From positions 2,273,501 to 2,337,500 of the forward strand of contig CATNEN010000041.1 of assembly GCA_950097015.1 (NCBI GenBank): DNA of 64,000 nucleotides, read 5' to 3'. The stretch is from Macrostomum hystrix (Eukaryota; Platyhelminthes; Macrostomidae). The first letter of the stretch is position 1. Each line of letters begins with the position of its first letter. The notes beneath the pieces are model-generated. The model was not told where the DNA came from. It did not search any database and saw nothing but the letters and a program-made list of their open reading frames with translations. Below are positions 13,095 to 23,562 of the stretch, in pieces. A program made the position numbers and the translations under genes.

Positions 13095-13604
13095 CCGCGA
13101 TTCTGTGCCCGGTGCACGGCGAGTATCGCAGCCTGATGCAGACGCTCATCACCCAGCTGTCTGTGATGCTTGGAAAGTTCAATGCCACCTTCGAGGACAG
13201 CCGAAGCGCTCTGTACAAGGTTCTGTTCTTCTCCTACACGTTCACCATCGTATTCATCGTGCTCAACATCTTTGTTGTGCTGCTCAACGATAGCTACGCA
13301 GACGCCACGAAGAGCGACGAGAACAGTCAGCAGCAGGAGGCCTTCCTAGTTATTGATGTTATCGTCAAGTCCTTCAAAGCAATGTTCCATCCAACTCGTG
13401 AAGCGCAGTGCCTTGGTGCCGACGTGGAGATTGGTCAGTGGAAGTACTTTAGACGCTTGAATATTTTTCGCCTTTTTTCACTGCACTGGCATATTGTTTC
13501 GAATATTTTTCTTACTTTCAGATGCAGAGCTCACCGGGCAGGCTGTGGATCTGATGGGCAAGCTGGACGAGCTCGGCCTGCACATGACTCAGCTGGCTCG
13601 ATGA
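13095..13604 (+). CDS. Duplicated polycystin pore segment and tail exon pair
   Basis: Positions 13101-13346 match 11233-11478 over 246 bp with one substitution (gtggac to gtgcac, Asp to His in CPVDGEY). Past this tract the sequences are still homologous but diverged (VIDTIFESLK against VIDVIVKSFK). The segment ends in a donor at 13434 (GTCAGT) and is followed by a second tail exon 13522-13604 (ELTGQAVDLMGKLDELGL, TGA) parallel to the first tail. A pyrimidine-rich acceptor (cggctgaacacag) stands six bases before the match. The 339-bp exon 13095-13433 is phase 1 at both ends, as is the donor of polycystin exon eleven, so it could be spliced in-frame after that exon. It could equally be an unexpressed fragment of a tandem paralog. 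Confidence 0.65.
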
Positions 13605-14280
13605 GCTCGCAAAACTTTAAGTGGGCATACCTCGGGGTATACCCTCGTCGTGGGTTCTGTTTCAGACTGTCCTATCGCACAAGCAAATGCCAATCTCAGC
13701 ACAATGTCACAGGGTCTTGCTGTCAGTAGCGATGATGCATCCTATACAGATTTTTTAAAACTACGTTGTTGAATTCTCAGCAAAATTACCTGAATAACTA
13801 GCGGTGAGAAGGGAATTACCAATGAGACGCATAAATTAATACTAGACAAAAATCTTCAGAGCTTAAACTAAGTTGATTTGCTTTCTGCTTTTTTCTGTCT
13901 CGATCACTTAACACACTGCTTAGGAAACAGTTTTCCGCTGAAGTTCACTGCTTTTCACTCTGTAGAAGCACAGGCGCAATATTGACGGATACAAACCTTT
14001 TCTCACAAGCCTCATGTCCAAATCTGTCAGATACATGCGACTGCTTTTCTGTTCGTTTAGAGCGCATTGATTAGAAGACTAGCAGAACCGTTTAAAATAA
14101 AAGCAAGTTAAAAACGTATAGAAAAATCTATGATATATTCATTTATGAATTGAAGCACTTTCGATTGCGAATCTAATGAAGCTTGTATTGAGTAGCATAT
14201 TGAGTCCATGGTTCTCAGGCAAGCAGACGCACTTTAAAGGCAGAAAAACTAACAAAAATACATGTTGCAAATAAATAGGT
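13605..14280. other. Intergenic, includes candidate polyA signal
   Basis: No gene seen. AATAAA at 14096-14101, 492 bp after the second tail-exon stop, could serve a transcript ending with the duplicated exon. Confidence 0.4.
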
Positions 14281-14806
14281 TGCAAGCGGGAGATTACTAC
14301 AGGCTGTATATGGCTTGCTGCAGAGGTATCAGTTGCAAGCGGGAGATTACAACAGGCTGTATATGGCTTGCTGCAGAGGTATCAGTTGCAAGCGGGAGAT
14401 TACTACAGGCTGTATATGGCTTGCTGCAGTGGTATCAGTTGCAAGCGGGAGATTACTACAGGCTGTATATGGCTTGCTGCAGTGGTATCAGTTGCAAGCG
14501 GGAGATTGCTACAGGCTGTATATGGCTTGCTGCAGTGGTATCAGTTGCAAGCGGGAGATTACTACAGGCTGTATATGGCTTGCTGCAGTGGTATCAGTTG
14601 CAAGCGGGAGATTACTACAGGCTGTATATGGCTTGCTGCAGTGGTATCAGTTGCAAGCGGGAGATTACTACAGGCTGTATATGGCTTGCTGCAGTGGTAT
14701 CAGTTGCAAGCGGGAGATTGCTACAGGCTGTATATGGCTTGCTGCAGTGGTATCAGTTGCAAGCGGGAGATTACTACAGGCTGTATATGGCTTGCTGCAG
14801 TGGTAA
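14281..14806. repeat. 53-bp tandem array, about 10 copies
   Basis: Near-identical 53-bp units (first at 14281, second at 14334), each containing gggagattactacaggctg. Because 53 is not a multiple of three and the unit has no plus-strand stop, all three forward frames stay open. These open frames are not genes. Confidence 0.97.
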
Positions 14807-14939
14807 CGTTTGCAACAAGCTTCCGGAATAACTGGGTGAAATTCAGCATGGCTATTGTATAGAATGTATTAAAAAGTACAAAGTTGTGACTAGATAAGGC
14901 TTTAGGTTTACACAGCTGAAACCGTTAGCCACAGAGAAG

Positions 14940-14975
<36 letters not shown>

Positions 14976-15842
14976 CGGAATAATGCGAAAAAAGCTTATT
15001 AATGAATATGACTGATTAACGAGGCAAAAATACTGAAGTGGCAAAACGAACGCAGGCAATGCTGTGACTAGACTAACTGCTCAATAGTGACCTGCGGTCA
15101 GACTCGTTGCATAGGCTCATACTACGAGCTAACAGAGACACGCCAAGTTCATAGAAATGTTGCTCGGCGAGCCAGGCCAGGCAATAGCAAGCCAGCGAAT
15201 GAAAATTGAACAAAAGCAATGCAAAAGCTGGAAAATCGGGCACCAAATTGACTTTTTGCTCTGCGAGGACCTTTGGCATTCAAAGGTTCAAAGAATCTAA
15301 GAAGAATGCTGCTCACGGATGTGTGAACTGAAAATTCTGTGGATGGTTCAACAATTTGGTCACTTGCGAATAAGCATATTTTAACAAGGGGGCAGGTGAA
15401 TGGTGAAAAGGACAGTCTCTCCCACATCAGAGATTACTTTGCAGCTGGACCGATTGCTAAAAGCCTGCAGTGCCGCACAGACAAAACAATAACAAAATAA
15501 ATTATTACGAGTAGAAAGCCAAATTTTAGAGAGCAAAACTCAGAAAAAAGTGCTCTAAAACTCGATTAGATTTAGCCAACATTCGAACTATTGCGGGTAG
15601 AAGCAATACCTGGATTGCTAGTCACAGAGGCTACAAGCAGGTTAAGCGCAGGTGCGCTGGAAGGCAGTTGGGACAATGCTCTGGATCGAACATTCTCTTA
15701 GAAAATTGCTCTAAAATGTATTATAACCAGATACTATCAGGTGCGCCATGGCAAGGTGAGCAGCACCCACCAATTCTTCGGGGCATTGCGATATTGAAAG
15801 TAGGCAATTAGTGGGTGCTGCGAAGCGGAGACTGAAGGCCAG
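14807..15842. other. Intergenic with CAG microsatellite
   Basis: Contains a (CAG)10 microsatellite at 14941-14970. Otherwise I see no coding signal. It is downstream (3') of the minus-strand FEZ gene and may include its 3' UTR. Confidence 0.6.
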
Positions 15843-16985
15843 TCAGGTCTCAGGAAGGATGGGGGCGTACACGCGCAGGATGTAGTCGGTGAGGAGGCTG
15901 GACACCTCGGGCGCGTTGAGCAGCATGGCTCGCAGGATTCCGTTCAGAGTTTGCAGGTGGTCAGTGTCGCTAAGCCCCCGCTTCCGCAGTGGCAAAATTG
16001 TGAATGCCATGTGCTGCGGATGGTGCGGCTGCTGCTGCTGCTGCCTGGACTCCCGCTTCTTGGCCTGCACAGCCGTCAGCAGGTTGATAAATTGCTCCTT
16101 GACCTCCCGGTCCAACGCCAGCTCGTCACGCCTCGCCAGTTCCGTCACCAGCACATCATTGAGCTCGGAGATCAGGCACTCCAGCTCGTTCAGGTATTCG
16201 TTCAGGGCACCGGACGAAAGCTGGCTGAGGTCCTCCCCGTTCTCCGCCCGGAACTGGAGGAGCTCCTGCTGACTGGGCGACAGCAGAACGCTGCCGATGA
16301 CTGCGCCGGCGGTGGGGCCCGCACCGTCGAATTCCTCGCCGTCGACAGACTCGTCACCGCTGTCACCGGCCGCGGCGTCGCTGTCGGGCCCACTGCCATC
16401 GTCGCCGCATTCGAGGAGGTTCTTGAGCTGCTGCACGAGTGCCTCAGTGCTGACTCGATCGGCATCCAGCGCGTCGCCAGCATCTTCTGGCAGCATGGAT
16501 GTCACCATGGAGTGAAAATCCAGCGAGGCGGCCATGGCCGAGTCGGAGTCCTCTGGCGTGGACTCGTCGCCGTCACCGACTTGGCCGGCCCAGTCAACCT
16601 CCTGAGCCGCATCCCCCAGAGGAGAGAGCAACGGTGGCGAAATCGGCAGTTTTTTCCCACAGCCTGCAGGTGTCGAAGCGGCGGTGGTGAGGGCGGCAAC
16701 GAGGCTCGCGCAGCAGCTGGTGGCGGCCCAGTTCAGGCCCTGCGGGGCGGCGGCGGCCTCCACTCGGCGAGTCAGCGCCAACCACACCTGCGAGCGCGAC
16801 GCATCCGACTGGGCAGCCGCGGCCGACGCCGCTTCGACAGCGGCTTCGACATCAGCGGCGCCGGCGGAGGCAGCGGCAACGGCTGCTGCAGCAGCCTCGG
16901 CATCAGCGTCGGCAGTCAGGTCGGCGAGCAGCTGACTGTGCAAACTGCACAGGCGCTGCTGGCTGTCTGGCAGCGAGTCTGCGGA
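15843..16985 (-). CDS. FEZ/UNC-76 kinesin adaptor, C-terminal exon
   Basis: Homolog of fasciculation and elongation protein zeta (FEZ1/FEZ2, nematode UNC-76), a kinesin-1 cargo adaptor needed for axonal transport. The C-terminal part carries the family signature: LNELECLISELNDVLVTELA, then VKEQFINLLTAVQAKKRESR, AFTILPLRKRG, and the closing LLTDYILRVYAPILPET before TGA at 15843. A poly-Gln run interrupts the linker. The N-terminal part of the exon is Ala-rich and acidic and is not clearly conserved. An acceptor (cctgcttccacag) ends at 16986 on the minus strand, giving an exon starting SADSLPDSQQ. No ATG follows in this frame, so at least one upstream exon must lie at higher coordinates; I could not find it in the AT-rich sequence there. 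Confident for the family, open for the full gene model. Confidence 0.85.
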   Translation of the reverse strand, partial: SADSLPDSQQRLCSLHSQLLADLTADADAEAAAAAVAAASAGAADVEAAVEAASAAAAQSDASRSQVWLALTRRVEAAAAPQGLNWAATSCCASLVAALTTAASTPAGCGKKLPISPPLLSPLGDAAQEVDWAGQVGDGDESTPEDSDSAMAASLDFHSMVTSMLPEDAGDALDADRVSTEALVQQLKNLLECGDDGSGPDSDAAAGDSGDESVDGEEFDGAGPTAGAVIGSVLLSPSQQELLQFRAENGEDLSQLSSGALNEYLNELECLISELNDVLVTELARRDELALDREVKEQFINLLTAVQAKKRESRQQQQQPHHPQHMAFTILPLRKRGLSDTDHLQTLNGILRAMLLNAPEVSSLLTDYILRVYAPILPET

Positions 16986-19092
16986 CTGTGGAAGCAGGGC
17001 GGGGACCCAGATTAGTATCTGCTGCCAAAAAGCCTTTTCTCAACGCACCACATGACAAAAAATTAATAAAATATAACAATGAAGACAATAGTTAATCGAA
17101 TTCAAGGGCCTATGGGTTCCGAAGCACAATTTTGATGTGAGAAGACCTAAAGCACATACTCAGTTGCTTAGATTTTCCTTGAGCTTTTTATCATCAGGCA
17201 GTGTGAATCCTCACTGTGCCTTGGGGACTGGCCTTTGTGGCATAAATAGCATAACAGCCCCCAAGCCTTCTTTCTGCAACTGTGCCCCTGCAGATTCTAG
17301 CTTCTAGCAGAGTCAGTACTCTGCCACCCACTCCCTTCTATAATTGGCATCTCTTGTTAAATATTTTTAATCAATATATTTTTAGAACTACACACAATTG
17401 AACAAAATATTGTATATAAATTTAGGAAAATGGAATTTAAAATTATTATAGATGTCCATTTAATATATACATTTTATAATCATACTAGAAAAATTATAGC
17501 CCTTAATATCAATATAGTTCTTATTACTTTTTTTCATTAAAGAAATTTTTATAAAAGGTCTACCATTTACTCGTATAATGCATTAATAATATTAAAAAGT
17601 ACAAAAATATTTTAATATTCAATTTCTCTTTCTTGAAAATGCTGCTTTAGAGAGTGTAACTCATTTTTGCAATGGTTTTAGGTTACAAATCTAGTTATTT
17701 GTTAATCCAATTATCCAATTATTTGTTAAGATATATTGGTATAACAATATGGCATATAATAGATTCATCAGTCAATGTTAACTATAATTAGCTATTTGTT
17801 AAACTGACATTTAAACGAAAAATTTGTTTGCAATGCTGTACTTTTATATTATTTAGCGAAGTCAAAATGTTATCTAGATTGCTGGTTTACATAAACATAT
17901 TAGCAATCACGAAACTGACAAAAACAAGTAAATAATATACAAATATACATCAAGAACCACTAGTAGTACTACTTGTGTTCCTTGATATACATGACATATA
18001 GAGCAGATATCAATAGCTATGTATTATCTATAGCTACTTACTCTATAATTATCATTTAGAACTAGAAAACTATATTTTCTTCGAAAATCGCATTATCGAA
18101 ATTTCACTACCGTTTAAAACAACTATGTCAATAGTGTTGTTTTATGGTGATAGTAAAAGGCTAAAATATTCTCCTAATTTACTAATTATACGCATTTTTT
18201 AGTAATAAATTAGACAAGCAAAAATATAATATCTCTTTTTTACAATAGCATTTATTTAACAGCCGCATTTTTAACTTGCAAAATTTGTGCCATTATTAAC
18301 ATGAACGAAATTCTCAAGCGTTGGAAAAAGATTGATAGTTTTTCTCGCGTAGCTTCTAACAGCGATACTGTTAGACAATATTATATTATTATCTTATAAT
18401 ATTACCAAAAATTCATTTGCATCTGCATTTGGACCTTGGTATTCACTTTTCTTCATCGTCAAACTGATTAGTATTTGGAGTAGTAAAATTAACGAGATTG
18501 GCAAAGCAATTGTACTTTTACCTTTTTAACAGCAGCAGATCAATGCTGATTCGCTACAAACAATTTTTTTATATTTTGAATGAAACTTTGTATCATATTA
18601 CTAGTCATTTATGTGTGCTACTTTCCAAACAATAAATATTATGTTTTTATTAACTCATACTTGATAAGTGTTGTATAAAACGTTAGAGAAGTTAAGAGAT
18701 TGATGTATATTTCACATAAGCAGCACTGCACTATACTGGCTTTCATATAGGGTTCTCAAACAAAAAAATAAAAAAGTGGTTGAAAATGCTCTGCTGAATA
18801 ATTTCAGTAAATTATATACTTAAAATATGCGTGGGAGAAATAAAACACTTCTGCAACACAGACTAGCATTTGATATTAGATTAGCAGCTTTCTTGATAAC
18901 CTGAAACAGCAGGTTGCGAAAAAAACTTACTTTTTCCAATTTCGGACATAATTGGCGTCCAAAAAGTTTATTTTTATAATTGAAAAGACAACATATTTGG
19001 ATAAGCCATGATACGCCGATGAATGTTATAGTTTTTATGCACTGTTTTGTTTCAGAAGAAACTCTAGAACTGCATGAAACAAAATCACAAAC
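16986..19092. other. AT-rich intergenic / FEZ 5' region
   Basis: Strongly AT-rich between the divergent FEZ and PPP1R42 genes. Apart from one SINE copy (17176-17342) I see no coding exon or array. It must hold the FEZ promoter and 5' exon(s) or an intron leading to them, and the PPP1R42 promoter. Confidence 0.5.
17176..17342 (-). mobile_element. tRNA-derived SINE, copy 3 (diverged)
   Basis: Minus-strand copy of the family at 12755-12932. It shares the tggcagagtactgactct head, the agaaggcttgggggc region and the 3' hairpin (AGGCAGTG with CACTGtGCCT, one bulged base). More diverged, so older. Confidence 0.55.
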
Positions 19093-20258
19093 ATGGTTCT
19101 TGTTACATTGGAGTTGATGGCCAAGGCGAGCACTGGCTATCACAAAAAGAGGCACGACGAAACGCTGGAACAGTTTGCTAAGCGAGTCACTCACCTTTAC
19201 CTCGAGAACAAGGGCATCGATGATGTGGTAAGACTAACTTCAATTAGGACTCATAAAAGTACACACATCTCTACTCTAATCTTAATGACTTGACTGGCAA
19301 TCACTGGCCTCGCGTGACCCGATCAATCGCTAGGGAGATGACATCACGCAATGTCGCAGTCTGCTGGTCCTGTACCTCTACGACAATGAGCTACTGACGG
19401 TGCCCGAGCTTCCGGGCAACACAGCGCTGACTCACCTGTACCTTCAGAATAACCGAATCAGGAAACTGGACCACCTGCAGCTGCTGCCACGGCTCAGCAA
19501 GCTGTACCTGGGTGGAAACCTTCTCACCGTTGTGGAAGGCCTCGAGAGGCTCCAGAGCTTGCAGGAGTTGCACGTGGAAAACCAGCGGCTGCCACCAGGC
19601 GAGAAGCTGCTGTTCGACCCGCGCAGCCTGCTGTCCCTGAGCAGCTGCCTGCAGGTGCTGTGCGTGTCCGGCAATGGCATCGACGACCTTGTCCAGTTTG
19701 AGTGCCTTGGCCAACTGGTTCAGTTACTGTGCTCAGACAACCAGGTAGCTGATTGCATGCAATGGTCATTTGAAATAATCGGTAGTTTGTGTGATTAAAT
19801 TGAGGACGCAGCTCAAGGCCTTCACTCACCGTCCGCAGGTGTCGGACCTGGTGGACCTGACTGTTTGCCTTCGCAGCTGGCGCTACCTGAAGCGCCTGGA
19901 GCTCTCGGGCAACCCGGTGTGTCAGGCCAAGAAGTACCGCGACCGCGTGGTGGTGCTGTCCGACAGCCTGGCTCAGCTGGACGGCAAGGAGATCGCGGAC
20001 AGCTCGCGCAACTTTCTGCGGCGAATGCAGGAATCCAAGGAGAGGCGGCGAGAGTCCAGCAACCCGACATCGGCTGGCACCGACGGCTTGGCTCCTGGGC
20101 TGCCGCGACCGCCTCCGCTGGGCCAGGAGGCGCCCGGCGGCCATGTGCTGCTGCCCAGCCTGCCGTCGAGGCACTTTGACGCTTTCGTGCAGAAGTCGGC
20201 GACGACGGCGGCTGCGGCTGACACAGGCGGGCCGAAGCGCAGCCAGTCGGAGAAGTGA
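19093..20258 (+). CDS. PPP1R42: PPP1R42 (LRRC67/TLRR), leucine-rich-repeat PP1 regulatory protein
   Basis: Leucine-rich-repeat protein of the centrosome/manchette that binds protein phosphatase 1, known from testis and ciliated cells. Exons: 19093-19227, 19334-19744, 19839-20258, all joined in phase 0. The protein starts MVLVTLELMAKAS. It has about six LRRs with family-specific strings: SLLVLYLYDNELL, THLYLQNNRIRKLDHL, LSKLYLGGNLLTVVEGLE, ELHVENQRLPPGEKLLFDPR, LSGNPVCQAKKYRDR and LDGKEI. The last exon continues as a low-complexity basic/Pro-rich tail. The TGA at 20256 overlaps a perfect donor (AA|GTGAGT, GT at 20255). If that donor is used, an acceptor at 20861 (aatgtttcag) would add an in-frame KKANPVRLIAM ending at TAG 20894, making the 21-bp array intronic. 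Confidence 0.93.
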
Positions 20259-20377
20259 GTTGAAAGACTTCCCGCGGCTTTAAACTGCTAAGGCCTGGCC
20301 ACTGTTTCAGACCAGGGAATATTTAATTAGATGCCCCAGGATGATCAGACTGTAGACTGTAGAATTCTTAGCGCTCA

Positions 20378-20738
20378 TCTGTACCAGACTGAGCCTCACC
20401 TGTACCAGACTGAGCCTCACCTGTAACAGACTGAGCCTCACCTGTAACAGACTGAGCCTCACCTGTACCAGACTGAGCCTCACATGTACCAGACTGAGCC
20501 TCACCTGTAACAGACTGAGCCTCACCTGTACCAGACTGAGCCTCACCTGTACCAGACTGAGCCTCACCTGTAACAGACTGAGCCTCACATGTACCAGACT
20601 GAGCCTCACCTGTACCAGACTGAGCCTCACCTGTAACAGACTGAGCCTCACCTGTAACAGACTGAGCCTCACATGTACCAGACTGAGCCTCACCTGTACC
20701 AGACTGAGCCTCACATGTACCAGACTGAGCCTCACGTT
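20378..20738. repeat. 21-bp tandem array, about 17 copies
   Basis: Units of the type ctgtaccagactgagcctca with single-base variants (ctgtaac, atgtacc). A stray unit stands at 20805. Read on the minus strand, many units contain CAGGTGAGG. It lies just downstream of the PPP1R42 stop, or inside its last intron if the alternative donor is used. Confidence 0.95.
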
Positions 20739-20896
20739 AGGCCTTACCTGTGCCAAAGCAAATCTCACCCGCATTATGCTTAACCTGTACAAGAATAGAA
20801 CTCACATGTACCAGACTGAGCCTTGCTAACGCTCGAACTGAATCCCCAAACCAATGTTTCAGGAAGGCCAACCCAGTCCGCCTCATAGCTATGTAG

Positions 20897-22756
20897 CTGT
20901 GTTAACACTCCAGCTCACTTAGTTTCTGCTTGCCAAGTTCATTGTTACCTTTACTATTCGTGTAAGTTGTTTGAATGTGCGGACATGATCCACTAACCCA
21001 AAAACATTGTGTCAAAAGAGTGTTACACAAAAAATAACATTTTCCTTTGCGTTCGTAAGATGCATCTAGGATGCATTGAATTTTTCTTACCGGTGGTGCA
21101 AATGTACTTAACAAAGAGTGCCGTGAGTTAAACCCCGATTCGAATCCGGGTCGCTTGTCACATCCCGCCGGTGGCATTGTGGAGCTTGCATGGAATACAA
21201 ACTGGCACTATTGAAATTGAAATTGTAATTTCAGGTTTCCCAATCTCCTGAGAGGCGAAACAACATTCCTCTCCATCAATAGGTTGTCCTTCTAGGAGGA
21301 GGCTGGCTCGACCGATCGGATGGGCGCGGCGGAGGTTTCTGTGCCAACCATTTTTTCTCTGTTTCAAATTTTCCTAGAAATGCGACTCATTGCCTCTAGT
21401 TACAGCTGAAATCTGCTTATGTAGGAGGGCTCAGCACTCAATGCCAGCCTTCGAAATGCGATTGTCTAAGGAGGGTTGCTTTGATGCTATTTTTAGAAAA
21501 CCTTACGGGAATCCCAAAAGGGAATCCCTCTCACGGGTCACGCAATTGACTGCACAGCAAATGAAATTTCGAAGACAGATTTATGTCGAATATAGCAGCA
21601 ATGCACAGGCAGGGACTTCTAAATTCAGTAAAATCCTATAGTAATTTAGTAGTCCTGGCACAGGCCTACAAGTGTAGGACAAGAGCGCTTTCAGCCAGTG
21701 AGTGACAGTCGCACAACCTGATTGAAGCCGTCATAAATGTGCATAATAAATAAAGATTCGCTGTGTTTTCTAATGAATGATCCAATTATCAGTGCTTTGC
21801 CGTGAAATTTCTGGCTGACTGTCCAGCACGCCGCCCTGCAGCCCAGAGCCTCCTGTGTGACTTCATGCTGCACTAAATCGAATGAGAACTTTGTTTTTTC
21901 CCAAGCTTTTTATTTTTACTCAAATTTCCTCCGTAGTTATTTGCAGTATAAATCAGTTTTTATCGATGTGTTCACTTCAGCTGTTTTACAATCATATGAG
22001 CAAATTTAACTCCAAATTTAGAGAATCAAAATCAATAAAGCAATCAATCAATTCGAAACTTGATAAGTTTTTAATTATCTAGCTAGCGATACATGTCCCA
22101 ACTACCGCTACTTGCAGTAGTACAGTTTGGTGCTTGATAAGTTTTTAATTATCTAGCTAGCGATACATGTCCCAACTACCGCTACTTGCAGTAGTACAGT
22201 TTGGTGCTCAATGTAAACTGTCACGCACCTTTCCAATTTCAAGCCGCATCGCCATCAGCCCCCGCTCGGTCGTGTCGGCCGACCTGGTCGGCAGCAACAG
22301 CGGCCTGGCCCACCTGCCCAGCAGGCCCAGCAGCGCAGCGCACAGGCTGTTCGCACCTGCCGTCAGGTCTGCTGGCTCCCGCATATGACAACAGAGTGCT
22401 TGTTAGATGTGCCTTCATCTCCGCTTGTGACCCTTGCTCCGATTGCACTCCATTGCACTCAGAGCTGTATTGAATGCATTGCTGAATTCTCTTGCTTTTT
22501 GTTTCCATCAGCTCCGTACAGTAGCCAGCAGCACAGATGCTCTGGTCATGCTGTGCTGCCCGGCCTGCCAACTATTTGTTACGAGCTACCAATATTTTCT
22601 TCTCATAATGCACCGCCTGAGAGGGCCGACCTGCTCAATACAAATCTGAAAATGTGTGCACTATTCTTTTGAGTCTAAACTCGTGTCCGCCTAGTGCTAA
22701 ACTCCAAGCAATACCTCGTTTCTGCTTTCCTTCACTTTAATGCTAGGAATCTAGGA
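20897..22756. other. Intergenic, with a 74-bp tandem duplication
   Basis: An exact direct duplication of about 74 bp: 22059-22132 repeated at 22133-22206 (both begin cttgataagtttttaattat). A B-box-like string (gattcgaatccggg, 21128) hints at a decayed tRNA-derived element but no A box is seen. I see no gene. Confidence 0.6.
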
Positions 22757-23046
22757 TCAGTAGACATATCTAGGATGCCAGATGACATGTCTAGGATGCC
22801 AGATGACATGTCTAGGATGCCAGATGACATGTCTAGGATGCCAGATGACATGTCTAGGATGCCAGATGACATGTCTAGGATGCCAGATGACATGTCTAGG
22901 ATGCCAGATGACATATCTAGGATGCCAGATGACATGTCTAGGATGCCAGATGACATATCTAGGATGCCAGATGACATGTCTAGGATGCCAGATGACATAT
23001 CTAGGATGCCAGATGACATATCTAGGATGCCAGATGACATGTCTAT
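22757..23046. repeat. 21-bp tandem array, about 14 copies
   Basis: Units of 21 bp containing gatgacatgtctaggatgcc, with an atgtct/atatct variant. Open on both strands in several frames because the unit is a multiple of three. Confidence 0.96.
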
Positions 23047-23562
23047 AAAGTGATAAACCCATAAGGCGGGTGTTAAACCGCTGTTTGCTGACACTTAGGC
23101 ACAGACACTAAATATAGTGGAATCTGGAACGCCAATCAAAAATATATTTGCCGATAACGAAGGAAAACAGAGGAAGTAAATCAGTTCCAACAAGTCTATT
23201 ATAATCGGAGGACGAGTAAATTGTCAATGACCGTCAACCACATCAGGAAGGCAGGCGCGCCGAATCAAAATAGAAACGAAATAATTGATTCATTGGATTG
23301 GGGATTGCGCGAGACAACTAACTCGGAATAAAACAGGCCGGGCATTGCAGAATGATTAGAGCCGCTTATGCAATGGGGCACCTTGATTTTTTATTAACTG
23401 CTCACGACATCACGAGTGGCACTGGACAACACGGGTTTAAACAGTGAGTAATTTAGCCAACTGGCCTGCAGCACAAAATATTAGAAAGAAAATTAGCTTT
23501 CAGAACATCATCGATGGAACTGGATAGCGAGAACACCAACAGACCGCCGCTACAGCACATTT
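23047..23562. other. Intergenic, nothing recognised
   Basis: No coding signal, repeat or RNA gene recognised. Confidence 0.5.

Noticed and set aside
15951-17015. Plus-strand open frame of 354 codons
   Set aside because: Antisense shadow of the FEZ exon; the minus-strand protein has clear family motifs.
21085-21180. tRNA gene
   Set aside because: A B-box/T-arm-like string (gattcgaatccggg) is present but no A box or cloverleaf can be formed upstream; at best a decayed tRNA-derived repeat.
22237-22387. GC-rich open frame resembling a coding exon after an acceptor-like sequence
   Set aside because: No recognisable homology and no phase-compatible partner exon could be shown; it might be a missed last exon of PPP1R42, but I cannot support it.
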